From contig DBPK01000001.1 of the NCBI GenBank assembly GCA_002304835.1, forward strand, positions 148,157-211,836: a DNA stretch of 63,680 nucleotides. The letters run 5' to 3'. Source of the stretch: Firmicutes bacterium UBA1422 (GTDB taxonomy: Bacteria; Bacillota; Clostridia; Peptostreptococcales; Anaerovoracaceae). The stretch's first letter is position 1, and each line of letters starts with the position of its first letter. Shown here piece by piece: positions 23,713 to 31,825 of this stretch. The notes below the pieces were generated by a model. It was not told where the DNA came from and made no database searches. It saw nothing but the letters and a program-made list of their open reading frames with translations. The translations under genes were made by a program, and so were the position numbers.

Positions 23713-26064
23713 ATGCAAAAAACAAAAAGAAAAAGAAGTAATGCACTCAAACGAGCAATAAGTATGATAATGGTTTTTGCTCTTACTATTACGATCATGC
23801 CTGCTGTGGCCGCTGCAGTGCCAAAGGACGGGGACACAGCCCTCACAGACTACAAAAGCACCCTTATAGGCAGTGACGGAGAGTACTTTTACAGAGGAGG
23901 CACTCAGACCTCTATAGGCTACAACAGTGACGGCAGCACATATACCTTTACCCATAACAATTACGAAGGACCCAGGATGCATTACAAGATAGATGTGGAA
24001 GGAGACGGAGCCTGGTGGGGATACTGTATCGAGCAGGGAGTGAGTTTTCCCGATGTGACTTCATACAGAGGAAGAAATGCCGAAAACGACTCATATTTCA
24101 GCAACCTGCCAAAAAAAGCAAGGACCGGCATAATGCTGGCAACGATTTTTGGCAGACAGCCGGGCAAAAGCGTACCCGTATCCGGATGCAATCAGGATGA
24201 CTGGTATTGGGCCACCCAGATGATAATATGGGAATATCAGCAGAAACTAAGGACATCCCCCACCGAAATATCGGGAAACAGCCATGTTTCCGCAGACTAT
24301 TTCAAGAATACTCTGGAGGGGAGACCGGCAGAAAGATGCTATAACTGGATGCTTTCTAAAATGGAAGAATACTACAAGATCCCCTCCTTCGCATCAAGAA
24401 CTGAGGAGGACGCTAATGAGTATGTTTTGAAACACAGCTATAAAACGGGCAAGTGGAGTCTTACTCTGAACGATTCAAACAAAACGGGAGAGGCTATTTC
24501 TTTTAGTAAAACAGGCGTTTCTGTTTCAAAAAGCGGCGATAATTACACGTTTTCTGCAGACAGGATAATCACATCCGACAAAATATCAATAAAGAAAGAT
24601 GTGGATCTGCCTTCCCATGAGATGCTGATATGGGGCGGAGCCACATCCACCCAGGCCATAATAACCGGAACGAAGGATCCGGTGAAGTTTTATATGGGCA
24701 TAAGGACTGAAAACCAGGGAACAGGCAGGATAGTAAAAACCTCAGAGGATGACATAGAAAGCGGTCTTGTTTTTCGCATAAGCGGCAATGATATGACAGA
24801 AAGGACCCTTATCACAGGTCCGGGAGGAACCATTGCCACAGATCTTTATCCGGGGACTTATACTGTAACGGAACAGTCAGAAGACCGTTACCGGGAGAAT
24901 GCTCCCATTGTTTTCACCGTGACTGAAAACAGGACTTCCGATGTGGATTTCGTAAACATAATGAAGAAGGGCCGAATAGAAATAATGAAGCATATGGATA
25001 ACGATCAGAAAAATGTCAAAGGCACGCCGGAGGAAGGCGCAGTATTTCGCATTTATGAAGAAAGGTTCGGGAGCTATGAGGATGCACCTGATTTCTGGAA
25101 AGATGAAATCATAACGGATGAAGAAGGTTACGGAGGTACGGGACTTCTGCCCTACGGGGATTACATAGTGACCCAGATGGAAGGTGCCAAAGGAACAAAA
25201 ATGGCCGAGGACTTTACTGTAGCCATAAGGGAAGACCTCAAAACATACAGATTTACTGTCAACAATCCGAATTACAGTGTTCCCGTGGATATCATAAAGA
25301 CGGATGAGGAGACGGGTGAAACCATCAAAAGCGAGGGGACAAAATACAAAGTCAGGAATATGGTAACGGGAGAATACATAACCGGACATGATGAATATCC
25401 GATACCCATTGATACAGACACTTTCATTACAGATGAAAGCGGCCGGGTAAGACTGCCTCAAGAACTGACCTACGGAAGCTATGAGCTCATAGAAGTGGCG
25501 GCTCCGGGGGATTATGTCCTTGAGAACGAAGCCATAAGCTTTATGGTGGACGGCAGTGAAGAAGAAGTACTTGAACTTGCCCAGGTGGATGTTCCTCAGA
25601 AAGCTGCCATAAGAATATTGAAATCAGGTTCAGGTAAGGACGGATCGGACAAAAAAACAATGCTTACCGGTGCGGGCTTTGATATAGTGGCGGCAGAGGA
25701 CATAGTCACGCCCGACGGAACTCTGAGACTGGCCAAGGGAGAAAAGGCTGCATCTGTTATTACTGATGATAATGGAGAAGCCATAACAGAACCCCTTTAT
25801 CTGGGAAGATATGAGATCATCGAAACCAAAACCCCGGGTGGATACGTGAAACCTTCCGGAATAGCCGCCGAAACAGAGCTCTCATATAAAGGGCAGGATA
25901 TCGAAGTATATACCAAAGATGTCAGGATAAACAATGATGCCATTATGCCGGTCAAAACCGGGGATTCCGGAGGCATACCGATTTTCATATGGCTTCTTAT
26001 AGCCTGTTTGTCCGTTGGAACAGTTGCTTTCCTGCTGAGAAAGAAATCTGCGCTATTACGTTAA
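23713..26064 (+). CDS. Cell-surface adhesin with thioester domain, SpaA/Cna-B-type repeats and sortase-like C-terminus
   Basis: A 783-residue protein. The signal peptide is residues ~1-35 (AISMIMVFALTITIMPAVAA). The next ~200 residues look like a thioester domain: a Cys in GYCIEQGVSFP and the TQxxIW-type motif in YWATQMIIWE are the two residue groups that form the internal Cys-Gln thioester. Four or so SpaA/Cna-B-like modules follow, each ending near a YGDYIVTQ/YGSYELIE/LGRYEIIE-type edge with a Glu able to form isopeptide bonds. The C-terminus MPVKTGDSGGIP plus hydrophobic helix plus LRKKSALLR is a sorting signal of non-LPxTG type (VKTGD). Thioester proteins bind host or surface amines covalently. 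No sortase or pilin partner is encoded nearby. Confidence 0.85.
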   Translation: MQKTKRKRSNALKRAISMIMVFALTITIMPAVAAAVPKDGDTALTDYKSTLIGSDGEYFYRGGTQTSIGYNSDGSTYTFTHNNYEGPRMHYKIDVEGDGAWWGYCIEQGVSFPDVTSYRGRNAENDSYFSNLPKKARTGIMLATIFGRQPGKSVPVSGCNQDDWYWATQMIIWEYQQKLRTSPTEISGNSHVSADYFKNTLEGRPAERCYNWMLSKMEEYYKIPSFASRTEEDANEYVLKHSYKTGKWSLTLNDSNKTGEAISFSKTGVSVSKSGDNYTFSADRIITSDKISIKKDVDLPSHEMLIWGGATSTQAIITGTKDPVKFYMGIRTENQGTGRIVKTSEDDIESGLVFRISGNDMTERTLITGPGGTIATDLYPGTYTVTEQSEDRYRENAPIVFTVTENRTSDVDFVNIMKKGRIEIMKHMDNDQKNVKGTPEEGAVFRIYEERFGSYEDAPDFWKDEIITDEEGYGGTGLLPYGDYIVTQMEGAKGTKMAEDFTVAIREDLKTYRFTVNNPNYSVPVDIIKTDEETGETIKSEGTKYKVRNMVTGEYITGHDEYPIPIDTDTFITDESGRVRLPQELTYGSYELIEVAAPGDYVLENEAISFMVDGSEEEVLELAQVDVPQKAAIRILKSGSGKDGSDKKTMLTGAGFDIVAAEDIVTPDGTLRLAKGEKAASVITDDNGEAITEPLYLGRYEIIETKTPGGYVKPSGIAAETELSYKGQDIEVYTKDVRINNDAIMPVKTGDSGGIPIFIWLLIACLSVGTVAFLLRKKSALLR

Positions 26065-26104
26065 GACCATAGTATTACATCAAGACAAGAATAATTACGT
26101 TAAA

Positions 26105-26236
26105 ATCAGCAGAATAGCTTCAAGATCAGCAGAATTGCTCCAAGAACAGCAGAATTGCTTCAAGAACAGCATAATTCCTTCAAGATCAGCAGGATTGCTC
26201 CAAGATCAGCATAATTGCTTCAAGATCAGCAGAATG
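26105..26236 (+). repeat. 20-bp tandem repeat array (about 6.5 copies)
   Basis: The unit ATCAGCAGAATTGCTTCAAG with small changes starts at 26105, 26125, 26145, 26165, 26185 and 26205, with a half copy at 26225. It lies between the adhesin gene and the ynzC promoter, has no open frame of note, and is not a CRISPR (no spacers). Confidence 0.92.
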
Positions 26237-26242
26237 ATAGCT

Positions 26243-26290
26243 TTGACACAGCCAGTAAATCCGACTATAATATTATAGTCGGATTTTTTG
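26243..26290 (+). promoter_or_regulatory. Consensus promoter of ynzC embedded in a perfect 30-bp palindrome/terminator
   Basis: TTGACA (26243-26248), 17-bp spacer, TATAAT (26266-26271) is a perfect sigma-A promoter. The -10 box lies in the centre of a perfect palindrome: arm AAATCCGACTATAAT (26257-26271) against 26272-26286. It continues into TTTT, so the same DNA can act as terminator for the adhesin mRNA. Confidence 0.8.
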
Positions 26291-26305
26291 TGAAAGGATT
26301 TTTAT

Positions 26306-26521
26306 ATGATTTCAGAAGAAAAGATAAAGCGCATAAATGAACTGGCAAAAAAGCAGAAAGAAGGGGAACTTACTCCGGAAGAAAAAAAAGAGCAGAAGAT
26401 CCTGAGAGATGAATATATTGCGGCAATAAGAAAAAAAACAAAAGAACATCTGGACAGGATCCGTTTTGTTGAGGATATGTCAGAAGAAGAACTTGATTCT
26501 ATTAAAAAGAAAAAAAATTGA
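26306..26521 (+). CDS. ynzC: DUF896 protein, YnzC family
   Basis: A 71-residue, highly charged helical protein with the DUF896 pattern: MISEEKIKRINELAKKQKEG, LTPEEKKEQKILRDEYIAAI and a C-terminal HLDRIRFVEDMSEEEL. In Bacillus the family member sits in the SOS-induced yneA-yneB-ynzC operon; its function is poorly known. Here it is alone behind a consensus promoter, away from the yneA-like gene at 39.7-40.1 kb. The start follows GAAAGGATTTTTAT. Confidence 0.85.
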   Translation: MISEEKIKRINELAKKQKEGELTPEEKKEQKILRDEYIAAIRKKTKEHLDRIRFVEDMSEEELDSIKKKKN

Positions 26522-26576
26522 GTTTGAAAATACCCAAAAAATGGTATAAAGAAAAAGTAAAGGAGCAGATCTGAAA

Positions 26577-27746
26577 ATGAAAGAAGTATATCTTGATTAT
26601 TCGGCGACAACACCGGTAAAAAAAGAAGTTTTTGACGAAATGGCACCGTATTTTACGGAACACTTCGGAAATCCTTCAAGTTTATATAAAATAGCATCAG
26701 AATCAAAAGAGGCACTGAATCTTGCCAGAAAAAGACTGGCAGATCTGATAAATGCGTCGCCCGAAGAGATATTCTTTACGGGAAGCGGTACAGAAGCTGA
26801 CAACTGGGCTGTTTTCGGCACACTGGATGCAATGAAGAAAAAAGGAAACCATATAATAACCAGCAGTATTGAACATCATGCTATCATGCATACTGCCCAG
26901 TATCTTATGAAAAGAGGAATAGATGCCACATTTCTTTCGGTGGACAAGGAGGGCATAATAAGCCCGGCGGAGCTGGAAAAGTCCATAAATGACAAAACTG
27001 TTCTTGTGTCCCTGATGATGGTCAATAACGAAGTTGGGACAATTGAGCCTATAAAAGAACTGGCCCTTGTGGCCAAGAAACACGGAGTGCTTTTCCATAC
27101 GGATGCGGTTCAGGCCCTGGGGAATGTGCCAATAGATGTCAAGGAACTGGGAGTCGATATGATGTCCCTTTCCTCCCATAAGATATACGGGCCAAAGGGT
27201 GTAGGAGCTCTTTATATAAGAAAGGGAGTAAGGATATCAAATTTCATCCACGGAGGCGCTCAGGAAAACAAGAAGCGCGCGGGAACAGAAAATCTTGCCG
27301 GCATAGCAGGATTCGGGAAAGCGGCAGAGCTGGCAAATAAAAATTTGATGGATCATATAAATAAACTTACAGAACTCAGAAATTATTTTATCGACAGAGT
27401 CAAAAGCAGCATAAAGGATGTGAATATAAATGGGAGCATGGATCACAGACACCCCGGGAACGCAAGTATAACCTTCAATTATATCGAGGGAGAGGCCATA
27501 CTTCTGTTACTAAACGAGAAGGGGATATATGTTTCAACAGGATCCGCCTGTTCCTCGGCATCACTTTCGCCTTCCCATGTACTGGCGGCCATGGGAGTGC
27601 CCGTTGAGATGATACACGGCACCATAAGATTTACCCTGGGAGACTTTACAACAAAGGAAGATCTGGATTATACAGTGGAAGCACTTAAAGAAATAATAAC
27701 TAAACTCAGAGAGGTATCCTCTGTCTCGGAGGAGAAAGGCTGGTAA
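26577..27746 (+). CDS. iscS: Cysteine desulfurase (NifS/IscS)
   Basis: A 389-residue PLP enzyme of fold type I. It has YLDYSATTPVKKEV, TGSGTEADNWAVFG, TDAVQALGNVPIDV, the PLP lysine in SSHKIYGPKGVGAL and the active cysteine in STGSACSSASLSPSHV. It removes sulfur from L-cysteine as a persulfide for Fe-S assembly on the scaffold encoded next and for tRNA thiolation by MnmA two genes on. The short active-site loop and context point to the Clostridia IscS of the iscS-iscU-mnmA group; no iscR is visible upstream. The start follows AAAGGAGCAGATCTGAAA. No convincing promoter was found in the 55-nt gap, so transcription may come from the ynzC promoter. Confidence 0.95.
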   Translation: MKEVYLDYSATTPVKKEVFDEMAPYFTEHFGNPSSLYKIASESKEALNLARKRLADLINASPEEIFFTGSGTEADNWAVFGTLDAMKKKGNHIITSSIEHHAIMHTAQYLMKRGIDATFLSVDKEGIISPAELEKSINDKTVLVSLMMVNNEVGTIEPIKELALVAKKHGVLFHTDAVQALGNVPIDVKELGVDMMSLSSHKIYGPKGVGALYIRKGVRISNFIHGGAQENKKRAGTENLAGIAGFGKAAELANKNLMDHINKLTELRNYFIDRVKSSIKDVNINGSMDHRHPGNASITFNYIEGEAILLLLNEKGIYVSTGSACSSASLSPSHVLAAMGVPVEMIHGTIRFTLGDFTTKEDLDYTVEALKEIITKLREVSSVSEEKGW

Positions 27747-27751
27747 AAAAA

Positions 27752-28216
27752 ATGGGAATGTATAACGACAAGGTAATGGATCACTTCATGAATCCTCATA
27801 ATGTGGGCGAACTTGAAAACCCCGACGGGGTGGGCAAGTACGGCAGCCCTGTATGCGGAGACATGATGCAGATAATGATAAACGTCAGCGATGATAAGAT
27901 AACCGATGCAAAATTCAAGACCTTCGGATGCGGCTCTGCCATAGCATCATCAAGTATCGCTACAGATATGATAATAGGCAAAACCATAGACGAAGCTCTG
28001 GAAATGACTAATAAGCAGATAGTCGATGAGCTGGGCGGTCTTCCCGCTGTGAAGATACACTGCTCGGTACTGGCCGATCATGCCATAAAAGCTGCGATAT
28101 ATGATTATGCCAAGAAAAACAACAAAGAATATGAAGGGCTGAAGGGTTTCGATCCAAATGCAGAAGAAGATGAACACGAACAGCCGGAAGGGTGCAGTGG
28201 CGGTTGCGGAAAATAA
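27752..28216 (+). CDS. iscU: Fe-S cluster scaffold protein (IscU/NifU-N type)
   Basis: A 154-residue scaffold with the three cluster cysteines in PVCGDMM, TFGCGSAIASS and VKIHCSVLADHA. It builds [2Fe-2S]/[4Fe-4S] clusters from IscS-derived sulfur; the hydrogenase and ferredoxin-type proteins in this window need such clusters. The C-terminus carries an acidic tail and two extra Cys (EGCSGGCGK), as in many clostridial homologues. The gene begins 5 nt after the iscS stop. ATG 27752 or 27758 could be the start. Confidence 0.94.
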   Translation: MGMYNDKVMDHFMNPHNVGELENPDGVGKYGSPVCGDMMQIMINVSDDKITDAKFKTFGCGSAIASSSIATDMIIGKTIDEALEMTNKQIVDELGGLPAVKIHCSVLADHAIKAAIYDYAKKNNKEYEGLKGFDPNAEEDEHEQPEGCSGGCGK

Positions 28217-29297
28217 AGTAGTTTTGGGATTGAGCGGCGGAGTTGACAGCACTGCCGCTGCTTTATTATTGAAAGAAAAAGGCTTTGCAGTAACAGGGCT
28301 TTATTTTGATGTAACAACAGAAGGGGATGAAAAGAGTCAAAAAAGCAGGGAAACAGCAGAAAAAGCCGCAAAAGAAATGGATATAGATTTTGTTTATAAG
28401 AATGTGTCCCGGGAGTTCAATGAAACTGTGCTTTCCAATTTCTGCGATGAATATCTTTCGGGCCGGACGCCGAATCCCTGTATAATATGCAATCCCCTCA
28501 TAAAATTCAAAACACTGAAGGAGACGGCAGATGCGAAAGGCGCCCGTTATATTGCAACCGGACACTATGCTTCGGTAGTTTTTTGGGAAGGCGTATATTA
28601 TATAAAAACGGCAGCAAACAAAAAAAAGGATCAGTCCTACATGCTTTACAGACTGCCCCAAGAGATCCTGTCCGGACTGATTTTGCCTCTGGGCGATTTT
28701 GAAAGCAAGGATGATATAAGAAAACTCGTAAAAGAAAATGCTCTGAGCAATGCCGACTTGCCCGACAGCCAGGAGATATGTTTTATTGACAGCGAGGAAG
28801 GATATGCGGAGCTTTTCAGGAAAAACGGTTATGCCGCCGAAAGGGGCGATTTCATTGATATGAAGGGAGACATAATCGGCAGCCATAAAGGCATAATAAA
28901 CTATACTGTGGGACAAAGAAAAGGGCTGGGCGGTACCTTTGGCAGGCCTATGTTCGTTACCCGCCTGGATGCAAAAAACAATACCGTGACTCTGGGAGAA
29001 AAAGACGATCTTTACAGCTATAAAGTTTTTTCCGGGGGGAACTTTTTTACAGAAACGGAAAGCCAAAAAATGCCTTCAAATCTTGAAAACAAAAAGGTCC
29101 TTGCAAAAGTCCGCTATTCGGCGAAACCTTCTTTTGCCGTAATAAGAACTGTAGAAGAAAAAGGCCCCGGGGCTGATCCCGAAGGCTTTGTAATAGAAAC
29201 ATTATTCGAAGAAAAACAAAAAGCGGTAACGCCGGGACAGTCAATAGTCTTTTATTATCCCGACGGAAGGGTGGCAGGCGGAGGATTCATAAAATAA
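28197..29297 (+). CDS. mnmA: tRNA-specific 2-thiouridylase MnmA
   Basis: A ~366-residue enzyme. The ATP PP-loop is LGLSGGVDSTAAALL; the catalytic cysteines lie in NPCIICN and SQEICFIDS; the tRNA-binding core has GHYASV, QSYMLYRL and TVGQRKGLGG; the C-terminal beta-barrel ends with PGQSIVFYYPDGRVAGGGFI. It makes s2U34 of Lys/Glu/Gln tRNAs using sulfur from IscS. The frame is open from 28158, overlapping iscU by 59 nt. GTG 28197 is chosen because GGAAGG lies just upstream and gives the usual short N-terminus; ATG 28158 or 28170 remain possible. Confidence 0.92.
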   Translation: MAVAENKVVLGLSGGVDSTAAALLLKEKGFAVTGLYFDVTTEGDEKSQKSRETAEKAAKEMDIDFVYKNVSREFNETVLSNFCDEYLSGRTPNPCIICNPLIKFKTLKETADAKGARYIATGHYASVVFWEGVYYIKTAANKKKDQSYMLYRLPQEILSGLILPLGDFESKDDIRKLVKENALSNADLPDSQEICFIDSEEGYAELFRKNGYAAERGDFIDMKGDIIGSHKGIINYTVGQRKGLGGTFGRPMFVTRLDAKNNTVTLGEKDDLYSYKVFSGGNFFTETESQKMPSNLENKKVLAKVRYSAKPSFAVIRTVEEKGPGADPEGFVIETLFEEKQKAVTPGQSIVFYYPDGRVAGGGFIK

Positions 29298-29306
29298 GCC
29301 CAAACC

Positions 29307-30311
29307 TCACCACATGATTATGGCTCTAACGGGGCAAACTGGAGCACAGTAGCCGCAGGTAAGACAGATGCTGTGATCCACTTCCGCCACCATTGGTACG
29401 ACTTTTCCTTTCGCTGCAAGCTCTTCATAACCGCATACAGGCTTGTCCCCAAAGCTTATGGCATGATTGGGGCATTTTTTTATGCAGTTGCCGCATCCTT
29501 CACAGTCACCTGTATCTATGTGGATCATTTTTTTACTTATATCCGGAACATAATTCCTGTCTATTTGCCCTTGGGAATATTCAATAGCTCTGTCGACCTC
29601 CTCATGCTTGCCGAAACCTATCATTACAGAGGATATTCCCGAAAGACCCGTTACATAATCAAGACACTCAATATAGCTTCCCGTGAGATTTCCGCCTCCG
29701 AATGCCTTCATGGCAAAGACCCCGATACCTTTATGGGAACAGGCTTTTATGGCTGCCGCCATATCTTCCTTTTTGCCGGGACCGTCACCCTGCCTTATCC
29801 CGAGACTTTTTATGTTGATAAGAGGGAAGAGGATATCACATTCCTCTATATCTGTCATTTTTTCGGCCACATTCACATGATGAGTGGAGACACCTATGGC
29901 TTTGACGATTCCCTTTGCTTTGGCATCATTGAGATATTCCCAGGCGGGCTGTCTGTTCTGCCAGTCGGGATCGTTTCTCACTTCATGCAGAAGAAATATA
30001 TCGATCACATCCCTGTCCATTTGTGATCTGGCTTCTTCTACGGCAAAGCGCATTTCATCATAGCCGGCATCAAGACATTTGGATGCTATCACCGGTTCGA
30101 GCTCCGTGCCTTTTAGCGCTCTTTCTATGTAGGGATATGTCTCGTAGAACTGGGCTGTGTCAAGGAAGTTTATGCCTCGCCTTATTGCATACCTTATAAG
30201 GTCTGCACCCTCATCAAGGGGCAGATCCAGTTGGGTTTTTCCTATTGTCAGAACGCCGAATCCCACGGGGCTCACGGCGATCCCTGATTTTCCGAGAATA
30301 TTGTTTTTCAT
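29307..30311 (-). CDS. Aldo/keto reductase with C-terminal double [4Fe-4S] ferredoxin domain
   Basis: A 334-residue protein. The first ~260 residues are an AKR barrel with the catalytic tetrad visible: Asp and Tyr in NFLDTAQFYETYPYIE, Lys in PVIASKCLD and His in IFLLHEVRND. The C-terminal ~60 residues carry two cluster motifs (CEGCGNCIKKCP; CLTCGYCAPVCP). Members of this fused family in anaerobes are thought to reduce carbonyl compounds with electrons from ferredoxin or NAD(P)H; no substrate is assigned. It is convergent with mnmA (9-nt gap, no clear terminator) and separated from the DUF3592 gene by a small AT-rich repeat. Its start follows AGGTG on the minus strand. Confidence 0.9.
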   Translation of the reverse strand: MKNNILGKSGIAVSPVGFGVLTIGKTQLDLPLDEGADLIRYAIRRGINFLDTAQFYETYPYIERALKGTELEPVIASKCLDAGYDEMRFAVEEARSQMDRDVIDIFLLHEVRNDPDWQNRQPAWEYLNDAKAKGIVKAIGVSTHHVNVAEKMTDIEECDILFPLINIKSLGIRQGDGPGKKEDMAAAIKACSHKGIGVFAMKAFGGGNLTGSYIECLDYVTGLSGISSVMIGFGKHEEVDRAIEYSQGQIDRNYVPDISKKMIHIDTGDCEGCGNCIKKCPNHAISFGDKPVCGYEELAAKGKVVPMVAEVDHSICLTCGYCAPVCPVRAIIMW

Positions 30312-30334
30312 GATTCACCTTTTATTTATATATT

Positions 30335-30415
30335 CATTTCTTTATGTATCAATTTTTTTATGTATTCATTTCATTATGTATTCATTTCATTATGTATTCA
30401 TTATGTATTCATTGT
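30335..30415. repeat. AT-rich short tandem repeat (TATGTATTCATTTCAT-like)
   Basis: About five imperfect copies of a 12-16 bp unit built on TATGTATTCAT fill the gap between the aldo/keto reductase start and the DUF3592 stop. The last copy contributes the C-terminal residues and stop codon of that protein. Confidence 0.75.
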
Positions 30416-30796
30416 TAAAAATGCCAGGGCAAAAAGTATCACTGAGGCTGCAACAAGGATTATGCCGCTTCTTAATTCTGTTCTTTCGCCGACTATCATA
30501 AAACGTGAAGGGCTTTTGGGGTCGTACATGATGTTGATCTTGTCACCGGGTTTTAGGCCGGCTCTATTCTTTGTATAGAATTTGCTTTTGCCTCTTTTGG
30601 TCCTGTCGCCGGCTTCAAACTCAAAAACGATAAGACATTTTTTCGGTTCTTCTTTTGGGAAGGGGTATTCGATGTCCGTTACGCGACCATCTGCAAGACC
30701 CGAATACTGATGCTTCATGATCAAGGTTTTTATAATGACTGCGAATCCCATAAGGGAAGCGGCCACAGCTCCTATCAGAAAAATGATCCAATGCAT
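30401..30796 (-). CDS. Small two-TM protein, DUF3592-like
   Basis: A 131-residue protein with a membrane helix at each end (IIFLIGAVAASLMGFAVII; GIILVAASVILFALAFL) and a beta-rich middle: GRVTDIEYPFPKEE and GLKPGDKINIMYDPKSPSRF, the latter typical of DUF3592 domains (kxGdkv-v-ydP-nP). Function unknown; the soluble middle is probably exposed outside the membrane. GGTGAT precedes the start on the minus strand. It may be co-transcribed with the reductase downstream. Confidence 0.7.
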   Translation of the reverse strand: MHWIIFLIGAVAASLMGFAVIIKTLIMKHQYSGLADGRVTDIEYPFPKEEPKKCLIVFEFEAGDRTKRGKSKFYTKNRAGLKPGDKINIMYDPKSPSRFMIVGERTELRSGIILVAASVILFALAFLTMNT

Positions 30797-31178
30797 ATTA
30801 TAATATCACCTTTGCTCGTTGATTTACAACGGCTCCGCCTTATCCGGGAAAACGGACTTTCTTCAATAACTTTATTATGTTAACACCCGTTGATCCACTG
30901 TATGACCTTAAAAATATAATTCTGTGTGGTGTTAAAACATAGTTCACGCCTGTGTTTACGCATATGTATCCCATGCATGCCGTTAAACATATATATAATG
31001 GTATAATAATCCAATGAACATTTCAATGATTATATTGTCATGACAAATTGAGGGCGCCATTATAAAATGGCGCCTTCCTCTTTCTGTCATTCCCAGCAGC
31101 GCAAGGTTAAATTGATCGTAATTGATAGAATCACTGGGTTTTTTACAGAAAAAAGCTGGAAAAATAGAGCAAAATCAG
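30797..31178. other. Intergenic region without a gene; one GC-rich hairpin
   Basis: No supported open frame. The hairpin GGCGCCAT (31053-31060), loop TATAAA, ATGGCGCC (31067-31074) is followed by a T/C-rich stretch and could terminate a short + strand transcript. TATAATGGTATAATAAT-like -10 boxes lie near 31000. CCCAG (31095 region) and CTGGGTTTTTT (31134 region) could form a second terminator-like stem. Any small RNA here is speculative. Confidence 0.4.
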
Positions 31179-31381
31179 AATTTTAACCCTTTTTGGTGTT
31201 TTTTAAGGCCATAAATGTTAAAATTAACCCTTTTACCCAAAAAAGACATGCCCTAGGGTAAAAATTTCCTCATAAAAGTCGTTTTTTGATGCAAATAATA
31301 GTAAATATATCCAAAAATGGCAGAAATAATGAGATTTTTTTACCCTGGAAGCCACTTATAAGCACCAAAAGGGTTAAAATT
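31179..31381. repeat. 203-bp AT-rich element bounded by near-perfect 19-bp inverted repeats
   Basis: Left end AATTTTAACCCTTTTTGGTG (31179-31198); right end CACCAAAAGGGTTAAAATT (31363-31381); they differ by one T. Further GGGTAAAAA/TTTTTACCC-type pieces lie inside. It could be a MITE-like element or a large RNA hairpin; no clear target-site duplication was seen. Confidence 0.55.
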
Positions 31382-31495
31382 TCAAATTATATACTTTTTT
31401 TGGCCGGTTTTGGCGAAATACCTCTCATATTTATGGTCCATAATGAATATTTTGAAAAAATACATAATAGAGCCTCAAGCGGAGAATCACCAGGG

Positions 31496-31700
31496 AGCTT
31501 CACAACAAACCCTCACACCAGGGCCTCAAGATTGGAAGCACAACGAATCCTCACAAAGGAGCTTCACAACGGAGCCTCGCACCAGGGCCTCAAGATTGGA
31601 AGCACAACGAACCCTCGCACCAGAGCCTCAAGATTGGAAGCACAACGAACCCTCACCCCAGAGCTTCACAACGGAGGCTTGCAACAAACCCTCACCCCGA
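31496..31700 (+). repeat. GC-richer mosaic of two repeat modules upstream of alaS
   Basis: A 39-nt module (core CCTCAAGATTGGAAGCACAA) occurs at 31516, 31580 and 31618. A second module (GAGCTTCACAAC) occurs near 31496, 31559 and 31661, and CCCTCACCCC occurs several times at the end. Spacing is uneven (64 and 38 nt). Open frames cross it but are low-complexity with no start signal, so it is taken as non-coding. Confidence 0.8.
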
Positions 31701-31738
31701 ACCCTCACCCCGAAGCCTTCCCCCGCAGCCTTACACAC

Positions 31739-31767
31739 TTGTAAACACCTTCTCTCCGTGTTAAAAT
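31739..31767 (+). promoter_or_regulatory. Promoter of alaS
   Basis: TTGTAA (31739-31744), 17-bp spacer, TAAAAT (31762-31767), then a ~50-nt leader with GGAGG before the ATG. No T-box is present. Confidence 0.6.
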
Positions 31768-31825
31768 ATAAAGGCTGATTGCAAATAAAAGGCTGGAAAA
31801 TGCCTGTACGGAGGAAAGAAAATAC

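Noticed and set aside
26105..26236. CRISPR array
   Set aside because: Units are directly adjacent with no unique spacers, and no cas gene is present.
26524..26550. Promoter for iscS (TTGAAA, TATAAA)
   Set aside because: The spacer is only 15 bp, so the match is too weak to call.
31286..31778. Overlapping open frames of 152 and 122 codons
   Set aside because: They run through the repeat mosaic, lack ribosome binding sites, are low-complexity and compete with each other.
31740..31825. T-box leader for alaS
   Set aside because: No T-box core (TGGNACCGCG-like) or antiterminator structure is readable between the promoter and the start codon.
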